Source of the DNA: Glaciihabitans arcticus
GTDB lineage: Bacteria; Actinomycetota; Actinomycetes; Actinomycetales; Microbacteriaceae
NCBI RefSeq assembly: GCF_004310685.1
Contig: NZ_SISG01000001.1
Location: forward strand, 1,116,001-1,180,000
Direction of reading: 5' to 3'
Length of the DNA: 64,000 bases
Part shown: positions 50,854-59,488 of the stretch, in pieces
Numbering within the stretch: the stretch's first letter is position 1
How the letters are laid out: each line of letters begins with the position of its first letter
Program-made: the position numbers and the translations under genes
The notes under the pieces: model-generated
What the model saw: the letters and a program-made list of their open reading frames with translations, nothing else
Database searches by the model: none
Told to the model about the DNA's origin: nothing

Positions 50854-51563
50854 GGCAGGTCACTTCGAGTGTCGCGGTGGTGATCCCCGCGCGCAACGAG
50901 GAGCAACTGGTGGGCCGCTGCCTCGAGTCGGTGCTGGTGGCCGCCCGTCGGGTGGCGATCCCGGTGAGCATCACCCTCGTGGCGGACGGCTGCACGGACG
51001 ACACGGTGCAGATCGCGAGACAGTACCCCGGCGTCACCGTCGTCGAGCTCGACGCCTCGAACGTCGGGAGCGCACGGCGGCACGGCGTGGAGGTCGCGTG
51101 CGGCAGTGCGTCATCCGGAGTCTGGATCGCCAACACCGACGCCGACTCGGTCGTCCCCGCTAACTGGCTCGTCGAGCAGCTTCGACTCGCCCACCGCGGC
51201 ATCGAGCTGGTGATCGGCACGGTGCGGCCCGACTTCGCCGACCTCAGCGCAGAGCAGGTGGCTGCCTGGACTGCCACCCATGTTCCCGGGTTTGCGAATG
51301 GGCACGTGCACGGCGCCAACCTCGGCCTCAGCGCTCGGCTCTATGAGGCGGCCGGCGGATACCCCGATCTGCCCGAGCACGAAGACGTCGACCTCGTCGC
51401 GCGCTGCGCGACCCTGAATCCCGTGACCCTCGCCACCGACCGGTGCGAGGTCATGACATCGGGACGGCAATACGGCCGGACCGACGGCGGGTATGCGCGC
51501 TACCTGCGCGCCGACCTGCTCGCAGCAGTACAAGAAGCAGACAGTGAAAGGACAGTTCGATGA
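50850..51563 (+). CDS. Glycosyltransferase family 2
   Basis: The 237-aa protein is a GT-A enzyme: VAVVIPARNEEQLVGRCLES at the nucleotide-sugar site, a DAD metal motif in IANTDADSVVP, and the acceptor segment HVHGANLGLSARLYEAAGGY with LPEHEDVDLVARC. It has no membrane span, so it is probably cytosolic. The GTG start overlaps the methyltransferase stop by 4 bp and the stop overlaps dps by 4 bp, so it is in the same operon. Sugar donor and acceptor are unknown. Confidence 0.9.
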   Translation: MRQVTSSVAVVIPARNEEQLVGRCLESVLVAARRVAIPVSITLVADGCTDDTVQIARQYPGVTVVELDASNVGSARRHGVEVACGSASSGVWIANTDADSVVPANWLVEQLRLAHRGIELVIGTVRPDFADLSAEQVAAWTATHVPGFANGHVHGANLGLSARLYEAAGGYPDLPEHEDVDLVARCATLNPVTLATDRCEVMTSGRQYGRTDGGYARYLRADLLAAVQEADSERTVR

Positions 51564-52096
51564 CCGACACCGCAACCACCAAGACCCGCGCCGACGCGGG
51601 GGCACGCCAGACCCGACGCCAGAACGCCGAGAAGGGTTTCCGTGCCTCGAAGCCGCTCGCCGAGAACCTGCAGAAGGTTCTCGTCGACCTCATCGAACTC
51701 GCCGGCCAGGGCAAGCAGGCGCACTGGAACATCGTGGGCCGCAACTTCCGCGACCTGCACCGCCAGCTCGATGAGATCATCGACTTCGCCCGCGAGTCCT
51801 CCGACGAGGTGGCCGAGCGCATGCGCGCCCTGCATGCCGTTCCCGACGGACGCAGCGACACCGTCGCTGCAACGACGACCCTGCCCGAGTTCCCGGCTGG
51901 CGAGGTCGACACCAAAGACGCGGTTGACCTCGTGACCGTGCGTATCGAGAACACCGTGGGCACCATGCGCGAGGTGCACGACGAGGTCGACGAAGAGGAT
52001 CCGACCAGCGCGGATATCCTGCACGCGATCATCACCGGTCTCGAGCAGCACGCCTGGATGGTCTCCGCCGAGAACCGCACGGCGAAGAAGGCCTAG
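51560..52096 (+). CDS. dps: DNA starvation/stationary-phase protection protein (Dps)
   Basis: Dps proteins form dodecameric ferritin-like shells that oxidise and store iron and shield DNA. The 178-aa protein carries the ferroxidase signature KQAHWNIVGRNFRDLHRQLD, then EIIDFARESSDEVAERM (His, Asp, Glu ligands), and helical segments up to the C-terminus. A basic N-terminal tail (KTRADAGARQTRRQ) could bind DNA. It overlaps the GT2 gene by 4 bp (ATGA), so this stress protein is translated from the glycan-type operon. Confidence 0.92.
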   Translation: MTDTATTKTRADAGARQTRRQNAEKGFRASKPLAENLQKVLVDLIELAGQGKQAHWNIVGRNFRDLHRQLDEIIDFARESSDEVAERMRALHAVPDGRSDTVAATTTLPEFPAGEVDTKDAVDLVTVRIENTVGTMREVHDEVDEEDPTSADILHAIITGLEQHAWMVSAENRTAKKA

Positions 52097-52098
52097 TC

Positions 52099-52887
52099 AT
52101 GGATTTGGGTATCTCCGGAAAGGTCGCACTCGTCACGGGCGCCGACTCGGGCATCGGCTGGGAGACGGCCCGCATCCTGCTCGAGGAGGGCGCGACCGTC
52201 GTCATCTCCGACAAGGACCAGTCCTCACTCGACGACGCAGCGGAGAAGCTTGGTAACGTAACGGCCTTCGCCGCCGACATCACCTCGGTCGACTCGCTCC
52301 GGGAGTTGCACACGAAGGTGCGTGCCGACGTCGGCGAGATCGACATCCTCGTGCAGTCCGCGGGGATCACCGGCGCGCAGGGGCTGTTCCACGAGATCGA
52401 CGACGCGGGCTGGACCGAGACGATCGAGGTCGACCTGCTCGGCCCGGTGCGCCTGGTGCGCGAGTTCCTGCCCGACCTGCGTTCGGGCGGCTGGGGCCGC
52501 CTCGTGTTCGTCGCGTCCGAAGATGCCGTGCAGCCCTACGACGACGAACTGCCGTACTGCTCCGCGAAGGCAGGCATTCTCGCGCTCTCGAAGGGCCTGT
52601 CCCGCAGCTATGCCTCCGAAGGTCTGCTCGTCAACGCCGTCTCGCCCGCGTTCATCCACACGCCGATGACCGACGCGATGATGCAGAAGCGGGCGAAGGA
52701 GAAGGACATGAGCGTCGAGGAGGCGATCGAGTCGTTCCTCGTGGAGGAGCGTCCCTACATGGAGCTCGGTCGTCGGGGCGAGCCGGTCGAGGTGGCCGCG
52801 GTCATCGCGTTCCTGTGCTCCGACCTGGCAAGCTTCGTGAACGGGTCGAACTACCGCGTCGACTCGGGATCCGTCGCCACCATCTGA
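52099..52887 (+). CDS. SDR-family oxidoreductase
   Basis: The 262-aa protein is a classical short-chain dehydrogenase: cofactor motif LVTGADSGIGWETA, IDILVQSAGITGAQGL, Ser in FVASEDAVQPYD, catalytic YCSAK, and the C-terminal VDSGSVATI. It may oxidise or reduce an alcohol or ketone of the pathway coded by the preceding genes. It starts 2 bp after dps and its 3' end overlaps the convergent acyltransferase gene by 37 bp. Confidence 0.9.
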   Translation: MDLGISGKVALVTGADSGIGWETARILLEEGATVVISDKDQSSLDDAAEKLGNVTAFAADITSVDSLRELHTKVRADVGEIDILVQSAGITGAQGLFHEIDDAGWTETIEVDLLGPVRLVREFLPDLRSGGWGRLVFVASEDAVQPYDDELPYCSAKAGILALSKGLSRSYASEGLLVNAVSPAFIHTPMTDAMMQKRAKEKDMSVEEAIESFLVEERPYMELGRRGEPVEVAAVIAFLCSDLASFVNGSNYRVDSGSVATI

Positions 52888-53942
52888 GGTGACCGGCCCG
52901 CCTTCAACGCGAGGGCGGGCCGCTCCACAAGCGCGCAGCTGAGCCACGCGAGCGGCAGCGTCACGGCCAGCGCGAGCAGGATGAACAGCGGTAGGGGCAG
53001 GCCGGGCAGGGCCAGTGCGATCAACTGCTGCACGGGCCATCCATAGATATAAACGCCGTAGGACACGTCGAACCTGGAGCCGACCTTCTGCAGCGGCAGC
53101 GCCGTACCCAGCACGAGCAGCAGGTACGCGAGCGGCAGGGTGCCGAGCTCCGGCACGATGCCGAGCAGCACGGCGACGACGACTATCGCGAGAGCCGAGC
53201 CGACGAACAGCGGCGTGATCAGGATGCGGCCCGCGTACAGCAGCACCAGCGACCCCGCAATGAAGGCCAGGAACAGCGGAAGCGGGCGCGCGAGCAGCTC
53301 CGGCAGGGTCAGCAGCGCGAAGCGGTGCGCGAACGCCACCACGGTCAGCACGGCGAATGCGGAGACCAGCACCATCCCGAGGCGAGCCTTCGGCACGAGC
53401 GACACAAGCACCCCGATCGCGACATAGCAGCACGCCTCCCAGAACAGCGTCCAGAGCGGACCGTTCCAGAGCTCGACGAACGGGGTCGTCGTGAGGGTCC
53501 CGGCGATGCCGCCCTGGAACAGGTACGGCGGGTACAGCGCGAGGTTGCGCAGCACGAAGCTCAGGGCGTTCGAGAGGTTCCACGTCGCCGCGGGGTCGAG
53601 CAGCAGCGACAGCGGCGCGAATACGAATGCCACGACGACGAGGCAGACGAGGAAGGCGGGCAGGATGCGCAGCGCCCGGGCGCGATAGAAGAACACGGGC
53701 GGCCTGCCGCTCAGGCGACTGCGAGCGATGAGGAAGCCCGAGATGCCGAAGAAGCCGAACACCGCCCAGGTGCCGAGGTTCGCACCGCCCAGGTTCGGCT
53801 CCGGCTCGTTGCCGGAAAGCGGCCAGGAGTGCGACACGATCACGAGCGCGGCGAGTAAAAGGCGCAACGCGTTGAGCGAGTTGTGGCGCGGGTCGAAGCG
53901 TCCGGCCAGGGAGTTGGTGCGTGCCGGGGGTGCCGAAGTCAT
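52851..53942 (-). CDS. Acyltransferase family 3 membrane protein
   Basis: The 363-aa protein is a polytopic acyltransferase-3 family member: LRLLLAALVIVSHSWPLSG (catalytic His in the first span), GTWAVFGFFGISGFLIARSR, RILPAFLVCLVVVAF and a C-terminal YGVYIYGWPVQQLIAL. It O-acylates cell-envelope sugars or lipids; the acceptor is unknown. A TAAGCT hexamer 6 nt before the ATG at 53942 supports this start; a TTG at 53948 would add two residues. Confidence 0.88.
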   Translation of the reverse strand: MTSAPPARTNSLAGRFDPRHNSLNALRLLLAALVIVSHSWPLSGNEPEPNLGGANLGTWAVFGFFGISGFLIARSRLSGRPPVFFYRARALRILPAFLVCLVVVAFVFAPLSLLLDPAATWNLSNALSFVLRNLALYPPYLFQGGIAGTLTTTPFVELWNGPLWTLFWEACCYVAIGVLVSLVPKARLGMVLVSAFAVLTVVAFAHRFALLTLPELLARPLPLFLAFIAGSLVLLYAGRILITPLFVGSALAIVVVAVLLGIVPELGTLPLAYLLLVLGTALPLQKVGSRFDVSYGVYIYGWPVQQLIALALPGLPLPLFILLALAVTLPLAWLSCALVERPALALKAGRSPQMVATDPESTR

Positions 53943-53948
53943 CCGCAA

Positions 53949-53954
53949 AGCTTA
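53949..53954 (-). promoter_or_regulatory. -10 hexamer TAAGCT, leaderless start of the acyltransferase
   Basis: TAAGCT on the minus strand, 6 nt, then ATG at 53942. Confidence 0.5.
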
Positions 53955-54024
53955 CGCTGCGCGAATCATCCCGCAGTCGAGCGGGTCATCCTCGCGAACG
54001 ATCTTCCGAGCGGGGGCACCGCCC

Positions 54025-54030
54025 TAGGCT
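54025..54030 (+). promoter_or_regulatory. -10 hexamer TAGGCT, leaderless start of the SCO7613-type gene
   Basis: TAGGCT, 6 nt (TGCGGC), then ATG at 54037. Confidence 0.55.
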
Positions 54031-54036
54031 TGCGGC

Positions 54037-57000
54037 ATGTCCAAACCGTGGAGTGACAATCTCGCCGAGTACCTCACCCGATCCACGTCGTGCCCACGGT
54101 GCGACAACCTGAGTCTCGAGTCGGGCTGGTGCCCGCGCTGCGGGGCGGACCTGAGCGGTCTGCAGGCCGTCGAGCTGATGGTGGTCTCCCAGCGCGCGGC
54201 CCTCGCTGTCACGGAGAGGCAGGCGCTCATCGAGCAGCTGCCCACTGTGCGCCGTCCCGCGGCTGTTCCTGTTGCCGTTCCCTCATCCGCCGTCGCCTCC
54301 GTCGCCCCGCGCGTGGTGCTCGCTCCAGGCCCACGACCGAGTTCACAGATCAGCGTGCAGTCCGTGCTCGCCGTGGCCGGAGCCGGCCTGTTCGCCATCG
54401 CCGCCATGGTCTTCACCTTCCTCAACCCCGACCTCACCGACTTCACCACGCGCTCGCTCGTGGTGGCCGGGGTGACCGCAGTGTTCCTCGGCGGAGCCTG
54501 GTTCCTCGCCGCGAAGGGACTGCAGTTCTCGGCCGAGACGGTCGGCGCACTCGGCACGGTCTTCCTCGCCCTCGATGTCTGGGCGATCTCGACCCTCGCC
54601 TGGCCCGGCGTCAGCGACTGGCTGCTCGGCGCTCTCGCCACCCTGGTCAGTTCGGCGGCGCTCGTCGCCGTCGCGGCACTCGCCCGCGTGCGCAGCTGGC
54701 TCTGGGTCGGCATTGTCGGCCTCATCGTGACGCCCGCGATGGTCGGCTACGGCTTCGGCGCTGGCAACTCCGGCTACTGGCCGCCCATCCTCGGGCACGT
54801 CGCCGTCGGCTTCGCCGCGTACGCAAGCCATAGCCTCGCTCGCCGGCTCTCCGCGCGCTTCGGTAGCCCGCTGTTCACAGAGCGCACAACGGCCACGATC
54901 CTCGCCCTCACCGCGACCGGCATCGTGCTGCTGCAGCTTGCTTTCTATCGGGGCGTGGATGACGCAGCCCACGCCCTCGGCTCCGCAGCAGTGCTCGCAG
55001 TGCTCGCGGTGCTCGCCGGCTGGAGTACCCGCAACCAGCTCGCCGCACCGCTCAGCGTCACGTCGGGAGTTCTCGCCGTCACCGCGGCCGCAATAGTGCC
55101 TCTCGCACTGACCTTCGACAGCGCCGAGTGGATGCTCGCGGCCGTGTCCGCCGCCGCCGGCCTCGCGGTTGCGCTGCTCGCACTGTTCTCCCGCTTCGGC
55201 GGACCGGGGACGCTGCGCCGCCCATTGCTGCTCGCCGGGGCGTGGGGCACGGCGCTCTTCGCCGCAGGCCCGGCCGTCCTCGTCGTGGCGGTCGAATATG
55301 TGCTGCCCCTCGCAGACTTCGACGTCTCCTCGCTCGGCCTTGCCGCCATCGCGGGCATCGCGGCCGTGACGCTGTCCACCGCTCTCCTGTCGATGCTCGC
55401 CCGCCCAGCGGCGCCGGGTGTCGCGTCGAGCGCCTCGACCGCGAGTCTCTGGCTGGCGGTGCTCGGGCTCGTCTCTGTCGCCGCCTGGACCGGCTGGCTC
55501 TACGCGGGTCGCGTCGCCATCGCGGTCGGGATCGCCATAGGGCTCATCCTGCTCCTGAGCCTCGTGCCGCGGATCGTCGCCTGGCCGACCCGGCTCCGTG
55601 CTCCGCTCGTGACAGGGGCACACGCACTCGTGCTGCTTGCCGCGGCGGTCGCCTGGGCCGAGCCGGGACTGAATGTGTGGGGTGGGGCGGCGGTCGCGGC
55701 ATCCGGATTCACACTCGCGTTCATCGTGCCGAAGGCGCTGCGACCGGTGCACATCGGTCTGGCCTACGCCTACACGCTGCTGATCTTCGCGACGGCCCTC
55801 GACCTGGCCGGCCTCGAACTTATCGCCACACTGTGCCTGACCACGAGCCTTGCCTCGATCTCGGCCCTCGTCGTAACGCTGCTGCGGCTCGTGCCCGCGC
55901 GCATCTGGTACTCCGTGCTGATCGTGACGGCGGTGCCGTTCCTCATGGGTATCGTCTCCGTGTTGACCGTACGCAGCGGCTGGACCGGCCTCTCCACGGC
56001 CGTCACCTTCGCGCTCGCCCTCACCCTCGTACTCACCCGCCGGGAGGGCCTCGGACGCGCGCTGCGCTCCCTCGCCGCCGCAACGCTTGTGCCCTCGCTC
56101 GCGGTCGTGGTGATCTGCCTCGGTGCCGAGTTCCTCTTGCGTAGCGCCTCACCCGTCACCCTGCCGATCATCGCCGGGCTCGTTGCGCTCACGCTGCCGC
56201 TGACGGGGCGCATCGCCGCCGCCCTCGAGCGGCACGGACTCTCCCCCGCCGATATCGCGGCCGTGCGGCTCTGGATCGAGGTCTCCTCCCTCGTCACAGC
56301 CGCTCTCGCCGTGCTGCTCTCGCTCGCCCGTGAGGCGGCTGGTCCCGGCACCTCGTTCCTCGTGCTCGTGATCATCGGCCTCGGCGCGGGCGCCACGGCG
56401 CTGTTCTCCCCACGCCGCTGGGCCTGGCCCGTCTCGTTTGCTGCCTTCACGGGCGCGCTCTGGTCGATCTGGGCGCTCGTCGGAGTCGAGTGGCTCGAGG
56501 CGTACAGCTTCCCGCCCGCTATCGCCGGTGCAATCATCGGCTTCATCGCCGTCGCTCGGGGCCGCGGTAGGTCGGGGGTGCCGTTCTACGGCGTCGGGAT
56601 CGGCTTCGCGATCGCACCCTCCCTGTTCCTGCTCGCGATCAACGAGCGCGCCGACGGCTTCAGCGGCGGGCTCTGGCGCACGCTCGCGCTGCTCGGCGCC
56701 TCCCTGCTGCTGCTCGCGCTGGCCGCCCGCCTGCCGGTGAAGCGCTGGCCCGACCTCACCACGCTGCGCGTGCCCACCCTCGTCTTCGCAATCGCCGCGG
56801 CCGCGGCCGGCACCCTGCAGGGGCTGCGCTACGGCCAGTCGGTGGATGTCTCGGCATTCGCCGACCAGTGGGTCCTCGTGCCGGTACTCCTGTTGGGCAT
56901 CACGGCCGCGGGTCTCGCTGCTGCCGCCGGCAGGATGCTCGCCGCGCACACGGAATCCCGCTGGATCTACGCCCCCGCGCTCGTGCTCCTCGCGCTCGGC

Positions 57001-57666
57001 CCCATCGGATCTGTGCGGGTGAACGAGTTCACCGTCGCCGTGCTGTGGTCGCTCTCCGTGCTGCTGCTCGCCCTCATGGTCTACACGGTCGTCCGCGCGC
57101 GATCGCGTGCCACCCAGTTGCCGCCGGTATGGTTCCAGTTCGCGGTGGCCTGGAGCGTTGCGGTAGCCGGCTGGAGCACCCGCGACTTTCTGCGGGTCGA
57201 GGCCTTCTCGCTGGTGCTCGGCCTCGCGCTGCTCATCGCCGGCATCCTTGCGATGAAGCAGACTCGCGAGGTGAAGCCGTCACCCGCGAGCTGGCCGCTC
57301 GGCTACACCGGCTCCTGGCAGCTGCTCGTGCCGGGCATCGTCGTGACGCTGCTGCCGTCCGTGCTCGCGACGGGAACCGATCCGGTCACCTGGCGGGCGA
57401 TCCTCGTGATCGCGCTCGCCCTGGTCGCGATCCTCGTCGGATCGCTGCGCAAGCTCGCGGCGCCGTTCATCATCGGAATGACTGTGCTGCCGATCGAGAA
57501 CGTCATCGTCTTCGCCGTGCAGATCATCGGCGGCGAGATCAGCCCAGCCGCGTGGTGGATGACGCTCGCGACCGCGGGCGCCGTGCTGCTCGTAATCGCC
57601 GTCACCTACGAACGCAGAACGAGCTCCGACCGGGGCGTCGTCGCCCGACTGAGGGACCTCACATGA
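54037..57666 (+). CDS. Large polytopic membrane protein, SCO7613 C-terminal domain family
   Basis: The 1209-aa protein begins with a zinc-ribbon-like pair of Cys motifs (SCPRCDNLSLESGWCPRCGA, residues ~18-37). After a Pro-rich linker come about 30 closely spaced hydrophobic helices that fill the rest of the protein. This matches the family known as SCO7613 C-terminal domain-containing membrane protein. No function is known. The architecture (small cytosolic zinc domain on a very large membrane body) is unusual. It overlaps the PrmC-like gene by 4 bp. Confidence 0.85.
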   Translation: MSKPWSDNLAEYLTRSTSCPRCDNLSLESGWCPRCGADLSGLQAVELMVVSQRAALAVTERQALIEQLPTVRRPAAVPVAVPSSAVASVAPRVVLAPGPRPSSQISVQSVLAVAGAGLFAIAAMVFTFLNPDLTDFTTRSLVVAGVTAVFLGGAWFLAAKGLQFSAETVGALGTVFLALDVWAISTLAWPGVSDWLLGALATLVSSAALVAVAALARVRSWLWVGIVGLIVTPAMVGYGFGAGNSGYWPPILGHVAVGFAAYASHSLARRLSARFGSPLFTERTTATILALTATGIVLLQLAFYRGVDDAAHALGSAAVLAVLAVLAGWSTRNQLAAPLSVTSGVLAVTAAAIVPLALTFDSAEWMLAAVSAAAGLAVALLALFSRFGGPGTLRRPLLLAGAWGTALFAAGPAVLVVAVEYVLPLADFDVSSLGLAAIAGIAAVTLSTALLSMLARPAAPGVASSASTASLWLAVLGLVSVAAWTGWLYAGRVAIAVGIAIGLILLLSLVPRIVAWPTRLRAPLVTGAHALVLLAAAVAWAEPGLNVWGGAAVAASGFTLAFIVPKALRPVHIGLAYAYTLLIFATALDLAGLELIATLCLTTSLASISALVVTLLRLVPARIWYSVLIVTAVPFLMGIVSVLTVRSGWTGLSTAVTFALALTLVLTRREGLGRALRSLAAATLVPSLAVVVICLGAEFLLRSASPVTLPIIAGLVALTLPLTGRIAAALERHGLSPADIAAVRLWIEVSSLVTAALAVLLSLAREAAGPGTSFLVLVIIGLGAGATALFSPRRWAWPVSFAAFTGALWSIWALVGVEWLEAYSFPPAIAGAIIGFIAVARGRGRSGVPFYGVGIGFAIAPSLFLLAINERADGFSGGLWRTLALLGASLLLLALAARLPVKRWPDLTTLRVPTLVFAIAAAAAGTLQGLRYGQSVDVSAFADQWVLVPVLLLGITAAGLAAAAGRMLAAHTESRWIYAPALVLLALGPIGSVRVNEFTVAVLWSLSVLLLALMVYTVVRARSRATQLPPVWFQFAVAWSVAVAGWSTRDFLRVEAFSLVLGLALLIAGILAMKQTREVKPSPASWPLGYTGSWQLLVPGIVVTLLPSVLATGTDPVTWRAILVIALALVAILVGSLRKLAAPFIIGMTVLPIENVIVFAVQIIGGEISPAAWWMTLATAGAVLLVIAVTYERRTSSDRGVVARLRDLT

Positions 57667-58400
57667 GCCTGATTGAACGACTCCGCGCCGCCGGCTGCGT
57701 CTACGCGGAGGACGAGGCCGCGCTGCTCGAGGAGGCCGCGACCGGCGACGCCCTGGAAGCCCTCGTGCTGCGCCGCATCCAGGGGGAACCGCTCGAGGTG
57801 GTGCTCGGCTGGGCGGAATTCCGTGGGTTGCGCATCGCCGTCGACGCCGGCGTGTTCGTGCCACGGAAACGCACGGAAGTGCTCGTCGAGCTCGGGGTGC
57901 GGGTCGCGGGCGAGGGTGCGCGCATCCTCGACCTGTGCTGCGGCACGGGCGCGGTGGGCGCCGCGATGCTCGCAGAACGACCGGACGTCACGGTCTGGGG
58001 CGCCGAACTCGACCCCGCAGCGGCCGCCTGCGCGCGCCGCAACCTGCCGGCGGTTTTCGAGGGCGACCTGTTCGCCCCGCTGCCGCACGGTGTGCGCTTC
58101 GACCTGCTGCTCGTGAACGCGCCGTACGTGCCGACCGAGGCGATCGCCCTGATGCCACCCGAGGCCCGCCTGTACGAGCCGCGCATCGCCCTCGACGGCG
58201 GAAGCGACGGACTGGACCTGCACCGCCGGGTTGCGGCCGAGGCGAGCGGCTGGCTCTCCCCCGGCGGCACGGTCATCATCGAGACCAGCGAGGAGCAGGC
58301 CGCGCACACCGCCGCAGCCTTCGCCGCGCACGGCTTCGCTACCCGCATCGAGCACTCCGACGAGCTCGACGGAACGGCCGTTGTGGCTACCTCGTCATAA
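57663..58400 (+). CDS. PrmC-like protein N5-glutamine methyltransferase
   Basis: The 245-aa protein has an N-terminal helical part, a class I SAM-binding motif (ILDLCCGTGAVGAAM), VWGAELDPAAAACARRNL and the catalytic LLLVNAPYVPTEAI, where HemK/PrmC enzymes have NPPY; Ala replaces the first Pro. It is probably a paralogue of PrmC that modifies a protein glutamine, but the substrate is not known. ATGA overlap with the SCO7613-type gene shows coexpression. Confidence 0.85.
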   Translation: MSLIERLRAAGCVYAEDEAALLEEAATGDALEALVLRRIQGEPLEVVLGWAEFRGLRIAVDAGVFVPRKRTEVLVELGVRVAGEGARILDLCCGTGAVGAAMLAERPDVTVWGAELDPAAAACARRNLPAVFEGDLFAPLPHGVRFDLLLVNAPYVPTEAIALMPPEARLYEPRIALDGGSDGLDLHRRVAAEASGWLSPGGTVIIETSEEQAAHTAAAFAAHGFATRIEHSDELDGTAVVATSS

Positions 58401-59262
58401 AGGCGATGATCTGCTGGCGGGCAACGGCCGCCTCGGGAATCGGCAGGATCGGGTACACGTGGATCATGCCCTCCACCTCGTGGAACTCGAGCGTGTGGTG
58501 CGCCTCGGCGGCCCTGGCGCGGAGCCTGCGGGCATCCGGGTTCAGCATGTCGAGCGTGCCGGTGAAGATCTGCAGGTCGCCGAGACCCTCGAGCGAGCCG
58601 TTCAGGGCGCTCACCCTCGGGTGTTCGACGGGCAGGTCGCCGCGGTAGAGCTCACTCGCCGCGCTCGCTCCCGGAATGTCGAGCCACGGGTCGATCTTCG
58701 CGGTCTCGATCACATCGGGGTCGCTGAGCGAGAGGTCGAGCGACGGCGAGATCATCACTACGCCGACCCCGGGCTCGCCGCGATCGCGCAGCACCATCGC
58801 CGTCGCGAGCGCCATGCCGCCGCCCGCCGAGTCGCCCAGAATGGTCACGTTCTGCGCTCCCACCTCGCGGATCATCGCCGCGACCAGGTCCGCTGCCACC
58901 TCGGTGAGCGGGCCGGCCGTGCCCTCGGGTGCGAGCGGGTAGATGGCAACACTGATGAGAGCGGATGCCCCGGGCGCAAGTCGTCCGACGAGACTCCAGT
59001 GCTGGGGGGCGATCTCGTAGATATTCGCTCCGCCGTGGAGGTACAGCGCGCGCCGCGGGGCGGAGGTGACGCCGACGTCGTACACGGGCCATCCCGCCTC
59101 GAATCTAACTGCGACGTTCTTTAGCGAGCGGGGCGGGGAGAAACTCTTGGGGCGCAGGCGGTGCTTCGCGACCCGCGCGAGGGTGCGCTCAGCCGAGGAG
59201 AACAACCGTTTGCTCCCGCGCAGGCCGATGATGAAGGGCATCAACCGCCCGAGGGTGCTCAC
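58387..59262 (-). CDS. Alpha/beta-hydrolase, hormone-sensitive-lipase-like esterase
   Basis: The 291-aa protein has the HSL-type motif YLHGGANIYEI, the nucleophile elbow ILGDSAGGGMALA, the catalytic Asp in TGTLDMLNPDARRL and His in EGMIHVYPI. It should hydrolyse short-chain esters; the natural substrate is unknown. It overlaps the small membrane protein gene upstream by 4 bp and the PrmC-like gene at its 3' end by 14 bp. Confidence 0.9.
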   Translation of the reverse strand: MSTLGRLMPFIIGLRGSKRLFSSAERTLARVAKHRLRPKSFSPPRSLKNVAVRFEAGWPVYDVGVTSAPRRALYLHGGANIYEIAPQHWSLVGRLAPGASALISVAIYPLAPEGTAGPLTEVAADLVAAMIREVGAQNVTILGDSAGGGMALATAMVLRDRGEPGVGVVMISPSLDLSLSDPDVIETAKIDPWLDIPGASAASELYRGDLPVEHPRVSALNGSLEGLGDLQIFTGTLDMLNPDARRLRARAAEAHHTLEFHEVEGMIHVYPILPIPEAAVARQQIIAFMTR

Positions 59263-59459
59263 TGCAGCTTGTTCCGGCGCACGGCCCGGCGCACCAGCAG
59301 GAAGTTCTGGGTGAGCTTCACGACCGCGAACAGCGCAACACCGGTGACGAGCACCCAGATGCCCGCCGGGCTGCCCGTGAACGCGAGGATCATGCCGGTG
59401 ATCGCGAACACGAGGCCGACGGCGAGGGCGGTGATCGACACCTTGTCGGTTGTTGTCAT
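59259..59459 (-). CDS. Small two-span membrane protein, 66 aa
   Basis: The protein has two hydrophobic segments (VSITALAVGLVFAITGMILAF and GIWVLVTGVALFAVVKLTQN) and a basic tail (RRAVRRNKLQ). The ATG at 59459 is chosen since it gives the membrane protein without an unsupported extension; the frame continues 72 nt upstream. The family is not recognised. It is translationally coupled with the esterase gene. Confidence 0.72.
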   Translation of the reverse strand: MTTTDKVSITALAVGLVFAITGMILAFTGSPAGIWVLVTGVALFAVVKLTQNFLLVRRAVRRNKLQ

Positions 59460-59488
59460 GCTGCCAGTCTCCCAGATCAGCCTGTGCC

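Noticed and set aside
54343-55752. Arg/Glu-rich minus-strand frame opposite the SCO7613-type gene
   Set aside because: Composition reflects the antisense of hydrophobic codons; no start signal or domain.
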